Shown: in pieces, positions 1 to 6,511 of the stretch
How the letters are laid out: every line of letters starts with the position of its first letter
Numbering within the stretch: position 1 is the first letter of the stretch
Assembly (NCBI GenBank): GCA_017557085.1
Contig: JAFZAR010000001.1
Coordinates: 1-7,384 of the forward strand
From: Verrucomicrobiota bacterium
GTDB taxonomy: Bacteria > Verrucomicrobiota > Verrucomicrobiia > Limisphaerales > UBA1412
Length of the DNA stretch: 7,384 bases
Reading direction: 5' to 3'
Notes under the pieces: generated by a model
The model's input: the letters and a program-made list of their open reading frames with translations, nothing else
The model's database searches: none
Told to the model about the DNA's origin: nothing
Program-made: the position numbers and the translations under genes

Positions 1-1963
1 CCTCGCCTTCGGTCTTTTTCACCTTGGCACGGACTTTCTTCTGGCAGGGAACAGACCAATAAGGACGTTTCGAGCCATAGCTCCGAACCGTCAACTGGAT
101 CGTATCCGTCTCTCCACTAGAAAGATTTAAAAGGGTTATCGTCTGGATTTTTCCATCTGCGTCCACTCTGGGTGTCATGACGAACTGCTCATGGGTTTCC
201 ATACGAACTGCCATCCGGTTGGGAGTGATTTTATCCAGTCCATTAAGAATGAGCTGGCGTTTCGGCGTTGTGGGACAACAATACAAATCATTGACCAGCA
301 AAATTTTCCCGCCAAATCCGGAAGGAACGATCATAGAGGATATCCCCAAAGGCTGGCGATTGGCAGGATCCCCGCTTTCAAAGGTAGCAAGCACTTCCAC
401 ATCAGTACGATCTGTCTGGAGAAGGTAGCGAACAGAATTGAGCGGATAGTAATAGGACGCGCCGTCAATAACTTCAAAAGTGCCTTGTGCGTAAGGTGTC
501 ACGGTGATATTCGTCTGGGGGAAGATCTGATTCAATTTCATCCAGGCCGGAACGTCCATAATAACAGGTCCGGCCAGATAATGTTCAAGTTCAGCTTTGG
601 TCAAACCCAATATGGTGTTGTCTGTCAGCAATGTTACTTCGCTGTGAGCTTCTGCCGGACAAATAGGCAGACCGTAGGTGACCAGCGTCGGTATCATATC
701 CCAATGCGGCACGACCCAGAAATTATCTCCCGCGCTGGGACGGGGCGCATTGAACGCGTTCGTACCAAGCGGACGGGAAATGCCATAAAGCACCGTGGAC
801 TGATTGCGGTCTCTCAGCGCCTCCCAGTAAGGACGATATTGCGCACAGAGTTCCGCAAAACGGTCATAAGACCGAGCTGATTCATAATAATCGCCGCTGT
901 GCCAGTAAAGTGCCAGAGAATCTACTCCGCCGGCCAGCATAAGCATTGACTCGTTCATCATACACTGAGGATTCTTCAGCAGTGCTATATGGGGATAATT
1001 TTCCGCCTCATAGCAGATCTGCCCTACAAAGTCCTGTTGACGGCACTTTGCCCCTTCTTCCTGGATACAAAGATATTTTTGAACAAGTCCTCCGAAATCT
1101 TTGTCATTATAAAATCCGCCACCGGGACGGATGCCCACTTTGTTATGTTTTGGACCTGACAAGGCTTTCATCAAAGCAAATTTATTCGGTCCTGTATAAT
1201 GCGCGTTGGCAGGATCAACCTGAACACCCAGACGGCAATCGGGGTGGACCTCTTCCACCGCACGGCGAAAGACTTCACCTGCACCGGCCAACAGTTTTCC
1301 TTCATACTGGACCCATTGACCACGAACAGGCTCCGGCTCATTGACCGTACCCATCAAATGATGATACAACTCCTCGCGTGTCCATTCCTTTCCACAGAAC
1401 TCGCTGAACCCCTTCATACAACGCGGACAGTAACATCCATGGTTCAACCGCATATCATCATCCGGCCAGAAAGAATCCGGTTTCAGGACTTCCAAGATCA
1501 GCTTTGTTCGCTCATAAAGGTAACTGAGAGCTTCTGGCGAAGTCGGACAGAACTCGCTGGAACGACTCCCATCAGGGTTCATCCGAAACGCGTCCTCCGA
1601 AAACTGGCGATCCTCCGGACGTGCCTTATGCAGCTGCACACCATGTCCCAAGGTCAATCCTAACTGAAAAGAAAACTGGATACCCAACTCTTCACACCGT
1701 TTACGATATGGAAGTATTCTCCGCAGATCTTCCTCGCTGGCCGGCAGATCGGTCAGGCCGTCTATACAAAACCAAATCTCATCACAAGCACCGGGATTCG
1801 CCTGAAATGAATCAAAGATTTGCTCCATCACCTCCGGATAATAATTCATGCACGGCATCTGGCGGCTGATAATAAACGGCCACTCCGGGGACACTTTTCC
1901 CGCGCCGGACACCATCGCGGTCAGCGCCGCGAAACAAACTAAAGAACCCAACAATTTTTTCAT
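1..1963 (-). CDS. Secreted glycoside-hydrolase-like protein, tandem copy B (3' end cut by window edge)
   Basis: This is the downstream copy of a tandem pair. Translating the minus strand from the ATG at 1963 gives 654 uninterrupted codons to the left edge, so it is a partial gene and not a pseudogene. By analogy with copy A, about 21 codons and the stop lie beyond the edge. It starts MKKLLGSLVCFAALTAMVSG, a signal peptide with a short basic n-region and hydrophobic core, probably cut by signal peptidase I near residues 20-24. By my hand count it is about 88% identical to copy A with no net indel. All Cys residues of copy A, the WPDDD block (about 166-170) and the CYCPRC block (177-182) are retained. 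Residues 249-256 differ strongly from copy A. The Shine-Dalgarno-like GAGAGA lies more than 20 nt upstream of this ATG, so translation may be weak. Function is inferred from architecture only: a TIM-barrel carbohydrate-active enzyme is most likely, substrate unknown. Confidence 0.85.
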   Translation of the reverse strand, partial: MKKLLGSLVCFAALTAMVSGAGKVSPEWPFIISRQMPCMNYYPEVMEQIFDSFQANPGACDEIWFCIDGLTDLPASEEDLRRILPYRKRCEELGIQFSFQLGLTLGHGVQLHKARPEDRQFSEDAFRMNPDGSRSSEFCPTSPEALSYLYERTKLILEVLKPDSFWPDDDMRLNHGCYCPRCMKGFSEFCGKEWTREELYHHLMGTVNEPEPVRGQWVQYEGKLLAGAGEVFRRAVEEVHPDCRLGVQVDPANAHYTGPNKFALMKALSGPKHNKVGIRPGGGFYNDKDFGGLVQKYLCIQEEGAKCRQQDFVGQICYEAENYPHIALLKNPQCMMNESMLMLAGGVDSLALYWHSGDYYESARSYDRFAELCAQYRPYWEALRDRNQSTVLYGISRPLGTNAFNAPRPSAGDNFWVVPHWDMIPTLVTYGLPICPAEAHSEVTLLTDNTILGLTKAELEHYLAGPVIMDVPAWMKLNQIFPQTNITVTPYAQGTFEVIDGASYYYPLNSVRYLLQTDRTDVEVLATFESGDPANRQPLGISSMIVPSGFGGKILLVNDLYCCPTTPKRQLILNGLDKITPNRMAVRMETHEQFVMTPRVDADGKIQTITLLNLSSGETDTIQLTVRSYGSKRPYWSVPCQKKVRAKVKKTEGE

Positions 1964-2008
1964 ATTTAAAATAAGAATTATATTCGTATCTCTCTGAAAT
2001 ACTTCACT

Positions 2009-2036
2009 AAGCTATAAAATCCATTCCAATTGTCAA
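2009..2036 (-). promoter_or_regulatory. Putative sigma-70-type promoter of copy B
   Basis: On the minus strand a perfect -35 box TTGACA (2031-2036) is followed after 16 bp by TAGCTT (2009-2014), a poor -10 matching 3 of 6 consensus bases. The predicted transcript would start near 2002, leaving a leader of about 40 nt before the ATG at 1963. The equivalent boxes exist in front of copy A, which supports a functional element carried along in the duplication. The weak -10 keeps confidence modest, and read-through from copy A is also possible because no terminator is visible between the copies. Confidence 0.4.
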
Positions 2037-2056
2037 CCTAAAACAACATATCTTTC

Positions 2057-4105
2057 TTAAAAATAAAGCGTTCCGATCTGATACGCACCCAACGGCGGCA
2101 AAGTGATCGTCAGACTTCCTTCCTCGCTTTCGGTCTTTTTCACCTTGGCGCGGACTTTCTTCTGGCAGGGAACAGACCAATAAGGACGCTTCGAGCCATA
2201 GCTCCGAACCGTCAACTGGATCGTATCTGTCTCTCCGCTAGAGAGATTAAAGAGTGTCACCGTCTGGATCTTTCCATCCGCATCCACTCTTGGTGTCATA
2301 ATGATCTGCTCATGGCTTTCCAAACGGACTGCCATCCGGTTGGGAGTGATTTTATCCAGTCCATTAAGAATGAGCTGACGTTTCGGTGTTGTGGGACAGC
2401 ATCCCAAATCATTGACCAGTAATATCTTTCCACCAAAACCGGAAGGAATGATCATGGAAGATATCCCCAGAGGCTGGCGATTGGCAGGATCCCCGCTCTC
2501 AAAGGTGGAAAGCACTTCCACATCAGTACGATCTGTCTGAAGAAGGTAGCGAACAAAATTAAGCGGATAGTAATAGGACGCGCCGCCAATGACTTCAAAA
2601 GCACCTTGTGCGTAAGGAGTCACAGTAATATTCGTCTGCGGAAAGGTCAGGTTCAGTTCCATCCAGGCCGGAGCGTCCATGATGACAGGCCCGGCCAGAT
2701 AATGCTCCAGCTCGGCCTTTGTCGAGCCTAGGATGATGTTGTCCGTCAGCAGTGTCACTGCGCTGTGAGCCTCTGCAGGGCAGATCGGCAGACCGTAGGT
2801 GACCAGCGTCGGCATCATTTCCCAGTTCGGCACGACCCAGAAATCATCCCCGGCACTGGTGCGAGGCGCGTTGACCGCGTTCGTGCCGACCGGTCTTGAG
2901 ATACCGTAAAGCACCGTGGACTGGTTGCGGTCTCTTAGCGTCTCCCAGTAAGGACGATACTGCGAGCAGAGCTTAGCGAAACGATCATAAGACCGGGCAG
3001 ATTCATAATAATCGCCGCTGTGCCAGTAAAGCGCCAGCGAATCCACTCCGCCGGCCAGCATAAGGGTCGCCTCGGTCATCATGAACTGCGGATTCTTCTG
3101 CAGTGCCACATGGGGATAGTTTTCCGCCTCGTAGCAGACCTGCCCCACAAAGTCCTGCTGATGGCAGCGGGCTCCTTCTTCCTGAATGCAGAGATACTTC
3201 TGCACCAGCGCACCAAAATCTTTGTCATTATAAAATCCGGCACCGGGACGGATGCCTACCTTGTTATGGTTTGGACCGGACAAGGCTTTCATCAACGGAA
3301 AATTATTCGGCCCGGTGTGACGCCAGTTGGAGTAAACCGCCTGAACACCCAGACGACACTCTGGATAAACCGCTTCCACTGCCTGGCGAAAGACATCCCC
3401 TACACCGGCCAGCAGTTTGGCTTCGTACTGTACCCATTGACCGCGAACAGGCTCCGTTTCATTGACCGTACCCATCAGATGGTGATACAACTCCTCGCGT
3501 GTCCATTCCTTTCCGCAGAAATCGCTGAATCCCTTCATACAGCGCGGGCAGTAACATCCATGGTTCAAGCGCAAATCATCATCCGGCCAGAAAGAATCCG
3601 GCTTCAGTACTTCCATGACCAGCTTTGTCCGCTCAAAAAGATAGCTGTGAACTTCCGGCGAAGTCGGACAGAAATCCCCGGAACGATTTCCGTCAGGATT
3701 CATCCGAAACGCATCTTCCGAAAACGGACGATCCTCCGGGCGTGTCTTGTGCAGCTGTGAACCGTGCCCCAGTGTCAAACCCAGCTGAAAAGAAAACTGG
3801 ATACCCAGTTCCTCACAGCGCTGGCGATAAGGCAGTATCCGCCGCAGTTCCTTCTCGCTGGCAGGCAGATCGGTCAGACCGTCTATACAGAACCAGATCT
3901 CGTCACACGCTCCCGGATGCGCCTGGAACGAGTCGAATATCTCGTCCATCACCTCCGGATAATAATTCATGCACGGCATCTGGCGGCTGATAATAAACGG
4001 CCACTCAGAAGATGCTTTTCCCGCGCCGGACACCATCGCGGTCAACGCCGCGAAACAAACCAAAGATCCCAACAACTTTTTCATATTCGTCATACAAAGA
4101 TTCAT
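2057..4105 (-). CDS. Secreted glycoside-hydrolase-like protein, tandem copy A
   Basis: A complete gene of 682 residues. The ATG at 4105 is chosen because AAAGAGG sits 5 nt upstream; an internal ATG at 4084 (MKKLL) matches the start of copy B and is the alternative. Residues about 8-31 form a signal peptide, so the product is exported. The N-terminal half looks like a TIM-barrel of the glycoside-hydrolase type: WPDDD at 173-177, the Cys block CYCPRC at 184-189 plus C197, similar to Cys motifs of GH42-like enzymes, and YEAEN at 325-329, where E326 is a candidate catalytic acid. The region about 430-490 resembles the glutamine-amidotransferase-like middle domain of GH42 enzymes. The C-terminus (about 600-682, ending LPPLGAYQIGTLYF) looks like a beta-sandwich. 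Eighteen cysteines are many for an exported protein. The role is probably carbohydrate breakdown outside the cytoplasm. Family and substrate are inferred, and I do not recognise a named gene. Confidence 0.9.
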   Translation of the reverse strand: MNLCMTNMKKLLGSLVCFAALTAMVSGAGKASSEWPFIISRQMPCMNYYPEVMDEIFDSFQAHPGACDEIWFCIDGLTDLPASEKELRRILPYRQRCEELGIQFSFQLGLTLGHGSQLHKTRPEDRPFSEDAFRMNPDGNRSGDFCPTSPEVHSYLFERTKLVMEVLKPDSFWPDDDLRLNHGCYCPRCMKGFSDFCGKEWTREELYHHLMGTVNETEPVRGQWVQYEAKLLAGVGDVFRQAVEAVYPECRLGVQAVYSNWRHTGPNNFPLMKALSGPNHNKVGIRPGAGFYNDKDFGALVQKYLCIQEEGARCHQQDFVGQVCYEAENYPHVALQKNPQFMMTEATLMLAGGVDSLALYWHSGDYYESARSYDRFAKLCSQYRPYWETLRDRNQSTVLYGISRPVGTNAVNAPRTSAGDDFWVVPNWEMMPTLVTYGLPICPAEAHSAVTLLTDNIILGSTKAELEHYLAGPVIMDAPAWMELNLTFPQTNITVTPYAQGAFEVIGGASYYYPLNFVRYLLQTDRTDVEVLSTFESGDPANRQPLGISSMIIPSGFGGKILLVNDLGCCPTTPKRQLILNGLDKITPNRMAVRLESHEQIIMTPRVDADGKIQTVTLFNLSSGETDTIQLTVRSYGSKRPYWSVPCQKKVRAKVKKTESEEGSLTITLPPLGAYQIGTLYF

Positions 4106-4110
4106 CTGTA

Positions 4111-4117
4111 CCTCTTT
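4111..4117 (-). promoter_or_regulatory. Strong ribosome binding site of copy A that decides the start
   Basis: The minus strand reads AAAGAGG, then 5 nt, then ATG at 4105. This is the best Shine-Dalgarno sequence in the window. It favours the longer start, which puts MNLCMTN in front of the signal peptide. Copy B has GAGAGA at the matching place but no ATG nearby. Confidence 0.65.
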
Positions 4118-4130
4118 AAAATACTCCGCT

Positions 4131-4158
4131 AATCTATAAAATCCATCTAAATTATCAA
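4131..4158 (-). promoter_or_regulatory. Putative sigma-70-type promoter of copy A
   Basis: On the minus strand TTGATA (4153-4158, 5 of 6 consensus bases) is followed after 16 bp by TAGATT (4131-4136, 4 of 6). Transcription would begin near 4124, giving a leader under 20 nt that contains the Shine-Dalgarno site. The boxes lie entirely in the gap between the VOC gene and copy A. A similar arrangement occurs at copy B. Confidence 0.45.
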
Positions 4159-4174
4159 TCTAAAACCATAGGCT

Positions 4175-4555
4175 CTATTCATGGATCTCCAAAGGCAAAC
4201 CATCCGGATCCGCGAAAAAAGTCATTTTCTTCCCCGTGTACTCATCCACACGGATCGGTTCCGTCACGATGCCCAGCGCGTTCAGCTCAGCAACTGTTTT
4301 CTCCACAGAATCCACATGGAAAGCCAAATGCCGCAGTCCGTTCGCCTCCGGGTAGCTGGGACGAGCCGGTCTGCCCGGAATGATGAACAGCTCCAGTTCC
4401 ATATCCGCCAGCCGCAGATCTATTTTGTGATCTCCTCTGGCTTCACGATAATTCTCCCGAATCACCTGAAACCCCAGCAGATCAACATAGAAATGCCGCG
4501 ACCGCTTATAATCGCTCCCAATAATGGCTACATGATGGATCTTCTCTAAATTCAT
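4175..4555 (-). CDS. VOC-superfamily (glyoxalase-fold) protein, YaeR-like
   Basis: A single-domain cytoplasmic protein of 126 residues from the ATG at 4555. It closely resembles E. coli YaeR and the SMU1112c-type VOC proteins: HHVAII near the N-terminus, YREAR, ELF, GLRHLAFHVD, then YTGKK-TFF-DPDGLPLEIHE at the end. Candidate metal ligands (numbered from this start) are His7 or His8, Glu55, His76 and Glu123, the usual H/E-H/E pattern of the fold. The family is related to lactoylglutathione lyase, but the true substrate of YaeR-like members is not settled, so glyoxalase activity is only possible. GTG at 4561 would add two residues. ATG 4555 is preferred because GGGAG lies 10 nt upstream and the start aligns with relatives. 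The gene begins directly after the ybaK-like stop codon, suggesting coupled translation in one operon. Confidence 0.9.
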   Translation of the reverse strand: MNLEKIHHVAIIGSDYKRSRHFYVDLLGFQVIRENYREARGDHKIDLRLADMELELFIIPGRPARPSYPEANGLRHLAFHVDSVEKTVAELNALGIVTEPIRVDEYTGKKMTFFADPDGLPLEIHE

Positions 4556-4561
4556 TCTCAC

Positions 4562-5038
4562 TTAACTCCCTGCGATATCCGCTAACTCAAACGGTACCAG
4601 TTGTTTTAGATTCTCCAGTGTAACCTGGACCTGATAGCCTATCTTGCCCGCGCTGAAAATGATCGTCTCAAAATTCCCGGCGCTTTGGTCAATGACCGTC
4701 CGAAACAGTTTTTTCATTCCGATAGGCGAACAGCCGCCATGCACATACCCGGTCAGCGGAAACAGTTCTTTGGACTTGATCATCTCAATGCTTTTCTCGC
4801 CTACGGCCACAGCTGCCTTCTTCAGATCCAGTTCACCGCAGACCGGCACCACGAACACATAATGCGTTTTGGTATGCCCCACTGTGACCAGTGTCTTGAA
4901 TACCTGCCGGGGATCCTGTTTCAAAACCGCGGCCACATCGGCACCACTGATCACTCCGCTGTAAGTATAACTCGTGTAAGGGATCTTGTGCTGCCCCAAT
5001 ATCCGCATCACATTCGTTTTTTCAGACGAATTTTTCAT
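4562..5038 (-). CDS. ybaK: YbaK/EbsC-family aminoacyl-tRNA deacylase (Cys-tRNA(Pro) deacylase type)
   Basis: A cytoplasmic protein of 158 residues, the normal family length. Family hallmarks are visible: VFKTLV at 46-51 with the conserved Lys48, LDLKKAA at 70-76, and GYVHGGCSPIGMKK at 97-110 with the Gly-Gly-x-Ser-Pro-x-Gly loop, followed by a beta-rich end. In E. coli, YbaK hydrolyses Cys-tRNA(Pro) made in error by prolyl-tRNA synthetase, a trans-editing step in translation quality control. Some relatives edit other mischarged tRNAs, so exact specificity is inferred. The gene starts 57 nt after the tRNA-His gene with no terminator between them, so it may be read from the tRNA promoter. Its Shine-Dalgarno is weak (GGAA about 10 nt upstream). 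The stop codon TAA at 4562-4564 touches the next gene. Confidence 0.93.
   Translation of the reverse strand: MKNSSEKTNVMRILGQHKIPYTSYTYSGVISGADVAAVLKQDPRQVFKTLVTVGHTKTHYVFVVPVCGELDLKKAAVAVGEKSIEMIKSKELFPLTGYVHGGCSPIGMKKLFRTVIDQSAGNFETIIFSAGKIGYQVQVTLENLKQLVPFELADIAGS
4566..4570 (-). promoter_or_regulatory. Ribosome binding site of the VOC gene, inside the end of ybaK
   Basis: The minus strand reads GGGAG within the last codons of the ybaK-like gene. It lies 10 nt from ATG 4555 but only 4 nt from GTG 4561. The spacing supports the ATG start and indicates translational coupling. Confidence 0.55.
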
Positions 5039-5095
5039 GTTTTTGTAATTCCAACAAATAAATGAACAAGCAACGGGAAGATTTTAGAAAAGAAA

Positions 5096-5172
5096 TGGGG
5101 TGACCGATGGGGCTCGAACCCACGACAACCTGAACCACAATCAGGTGCTCTACCAACTGAACTACGGTCACC
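5096..5172 (-). tRNA. tRNA-His (anticodon GUG)
   Basis: The minus strand folds as a complete cloverleaf. The acceptor stem GTGACCG pairs with CGGTCAC. The D-arm contains AGTTGGTAGA. The anticodon stem CCTGA/TCAGG holds the loop TTGTGGT with anticodon GTG. The T-arm has GTGGG-TTCGAGC-CCCAT. An extra G at position -1 (5172) faces C73 (5099), the identity element recognised by histidyl-tRNA synthetase and special to tRNA-His. The 3' CCA is encoded (5096-5098). It supplies histidine for CAC/CAU codons. Confidence 0.97.
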
Positions 5173-5190
5173 AGCCGTAAAACGCCATGC

Positions 5191-5219
5191 AGTCTATTCT
5201 TAAAAAAGCTTTCTGTCAA
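5191..5219 (-). promoter_or_regulatory. Sigma-70-type promoter of tRNA-His (and possibly ybaK and the VOC gene)
   Basis: On the minus strand a perfect -35 TTGACA (5214-5219), an ideal 17-bp spacer and a -10 TAGACT (5191-5196, 4 of 6 consensus) lie just upstream of the tRNA. The predicted start is near 5184, about a dozen nt before the mature tRNA 5' end, which fits a short precursor trimmed by RNase P. Between this promoter and the terminator at 5329-5361 I see no gene, only A/T-rich sequence with two copies of AAAAAAGCT (5202-5210 and 5241-5249, plus strand). Confidence 0.72.
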
Positions 5220-5328
5220 GCAGATGGATGACGATATTTCAAAAAAGCTGACATCCGGCCTCTCCTAACACTCCGAAAAAGGTGCTGCCGATACACAGAA
5301 TCTCTTGATACACAAAAGCAAAAGCACA

Positions 5329-5361
5329 AAACCGTCATTGAAAATACTTCAATGACGGTTT
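5329..5361 (-). terminator. Rho-independent terminator after potD
   Basis: A perfect 14-bp stem (5329-5342 with 5348-5361) encloses a 5-nt loop. On the minus strand the stem is followed by a T-rich tract (TTGTGCTTTTGCTTTTG). It begins about 40 nt after the potD stop codon and should end the polyamine transporter mRNA, separating it from the tRNA-His unit. The tract after the hairpin on the plus strand is less T-rich, so it mainly serves the minus strand. Confidence 0.87.
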
Positions 5362-5399
5362 CATTATTGGGAAAGAATATTCCCAAACTTCTTTGTTAA

Positions 5400-6443
5400 T
5401 TATTCTTCACGAATACGATCCCAAGCCTTGAGATACTTCGCGTTGTCGTCGCCCAGGTCGATCAGCAGGTGGCAGCGTTCAAAAGTCTCTTCGGGTACTT
5501 TGAAGGCCGGGTTATTGCGGACCTCTTCATCAACCATATCAACCGCAACGGTGTGAGGCAGAACATACTGGATCTCTTCCATATCCTTGACCGCGTTTTC
5601 CGGTTCATAGATGAAATTGATAAATTCATAAGCAAGATCCTTGTTCTTAGAATCTTTCATGATGGTGAAGTTATCAAATGTGAAGGTCGTTCCTTCTTTG
5701 GGGATGACAAACTTGATGGACGGTTTTTCCATGGAAACCTGGAGCACGTCACCGCTGTAGGTCTGGATCATCAGGAATTCACCGGAGGCCAGTGACTGTT
5801 TGGCATCATCCACACCGAATTTGGCGATCTGTTTCTTCCATTTGTTGGCAAGTTCCACAGCCTCATCGATCTTGGTCTGATCGGTCTCATTCACATCATA
5901 TCCCAGGGTAATGAGAGCACAGCCAATGACTTCGCGATGGTCATCCAGCAGAGAAGTGCGGCCTTTGAGGTCTTCACGTTCAAACATGCTCCAGCTCGGT
6001 TCAAAATCTTTGACCTTTTCAGAGTCATAACCGATACCGGTAAAGCTGGCAAAATAAGGAACCGTGTACTCTAATTTAGGATCCAGTGTCAGGTGTTCAT
6101 ATTTTTTATCAAAATACTTATCCGCCGTCGCGAGCTTGGAGTGATCCATCTTATCCAGTATTCCCTGCTCGTACATCAGCTTGGCTGTATAGGTGGACAT
6201 CACGATCAGATCATATCCGCCGCCGCCGGCCTTCACCTTGGCATACATAGATTCGTTGGAATCAAACTCATCCAGCTGGATCGTACAATCATATTTTTCT
6301 TCAAAGGCATCCAGAATATCCTGGGCAAAATAATCGCCCCAGGTATAGATGCGAAGAACTGTTTTTTTCTGTCCGCAAGAGGTCAGAAACGCCGTGGAAG
6401 CCGCAAGCAATGCGATGCAGCTCATTGTGATTAATTTTTTCAT
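5400..6443 (-). CDS. potD: Spermidine/putrescine ABC transporter substrate-binding lipoprotein PotD
   Basis: A 347-residue protein of normal PotD length. The N-terminus has a lipoprotein signal with lipobox LTSC (Cys23), so the mature protein is lipid-anchored outside the inner membrane. It then follows the bacterial polyamine-binding fold: RIYTWGDYF at 31-39 (E. coli NWTEYV region), SNESMYAKVKAGGGGYDLIVMSTYT at 62-86, LLDDHREVIGCAL at 165-177 and FDNFTI at 256-261. Candidate ligand residues by alignment from memory are Trp35, Tyr38, Ser83, Glu171 and Asp257. The two pocket tryptophans of E. coli PotD (W229, W255) seem not to be kept; Thr255 sits at the second site. It captures polyamines and hands them to the permease encoded just upstream (potC). 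The gene lies 63 nt after potC with no clear Shine-Dalgarno, and is closed by a terminator. Polyamine import is likely; preferred ligand unknown. Confidence 0.93.
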   Translation of the reverse strand: MKKLITMSCIALLAASTAFLTSCGQKKTVLRIYTWGDYFAQDILDAFEEKYDCTIQLDEFDSNESMYAKVKAGGGGYDLIVMSTYTAKLMYEQGILDKMDHSKLATADKYFDKKYEHLTLDPKLEYTVPYFASFTGIGYDSEKVKDFEPSWSMFEREDLKGRTSLLDDHREVIGCALITLGYDVNETDQTKIDEAVELANKWKKQIAKFGVDDAKQSLASGEFLMIQTYSGDVLQVSMEKPSIKFVIPKEGTTFTFDNFTIMKDSKNKDLAYEFINFIYEPENAVKDMEEIQYVLPHTVAVDMVDEEVRNNPAFKVPEETFERCHLLIDLGDDNAKYLKAWDRIREE

Positions 6444-6488
6444 TTCTACGTTTTATATATCTTATAGGTTAATAAGAAAGCATATTTC

Positions 6489-6511
6489 CATGATGACACT
6501 GACGCATCATG
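6489..6511 (-). other. Small inverted repeat at the potC stop codon
   Basis: CATGATG (6489-6495) and CATCATG (6505-6511) are perfect 7-bp arms around a 9-nt loop and overlap the potC stop codon (6507-6509). No T-tract follows, so it is not a terminator. A small mRNA hairpin between permease and binding-protein genes could protect or process the downstream message, but such short repeats also occur by chance. Confidence 0.3.

Larger units (their letters stand above)
1..2044 (-). repeat. Tandem direct repeat, unit B (gene plus upstream region)
   Basis: Position 1 corresponds to 2122 and position 1963 to 4084, a constant offset of 2121. Homology continues past the start codon to about 2044, pairing with 4166 at an offset of 2122, which means one small indel in the leader. 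The duplicated unit therefore carries the coding region and about 80 bp upstream, including the promoter-like boxes. The left boundary lies outside the window, so further units could follow. I see no flanking insertion-sequence ends or target-site duplications. Confidence 0.88.
2122..4166 (-). repeat. Tandem direct repeat, unit A (gene plus upstream region)
   Basis: This is the partner of the unit at 1-2044. Coding homology covers 2122-4084 at a constant offset of 2121. The upstream segment 4109-4166 matches 1987-2044 at about 47 of 58 positions by hand count. Homology fades just before the stop codon of the neighbouring VOC gene (4175-4177), which places the duplication boundary in this short intergenic gap. 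The segment 4085-4108 is poorly conserved between the units. Confidence 0.88.

Noticed and set aside
191..880. Plus-strand open frame of 229 codons opposite copy B, and similar ones at 946-1344, 1199-1663, 3020-3760 and 3625-3990.
   Set aside because: They are antisense to well-supported secreted-protein genes, have no recognisable domain, and several recur in both repeat units simply because the DNA is duplicated.
1..1963. Copy B as a pseudogene.
   Set aside because: My translation finds no stop or frameshift from 1963 to the left edge; the missing stop codon is only due to the window boundary.
4085..4105. Copy A as a lipoprotein through a cysteine in its signal region.
   Set aside because: The cysteines near the N-terminus (residues 4 and 17) are too early or lack a lipobox; a signal peptidase I signal fits better.
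1..4166. Repeat as part of a mobile element or CRISPR-like array.
   Set aside because: There is no transposase, terminal inverted repeats, target-site duplication or short regular repeats; it is a simple gene-sized tandem duplication.
5022..5219. Minus-strand open frame of 65 codons across 5022-5219.
   Set aside because: It spans the entire tRNA-His gene and the start of the ybaK-like gene; its translation is that of tRNA sequence.
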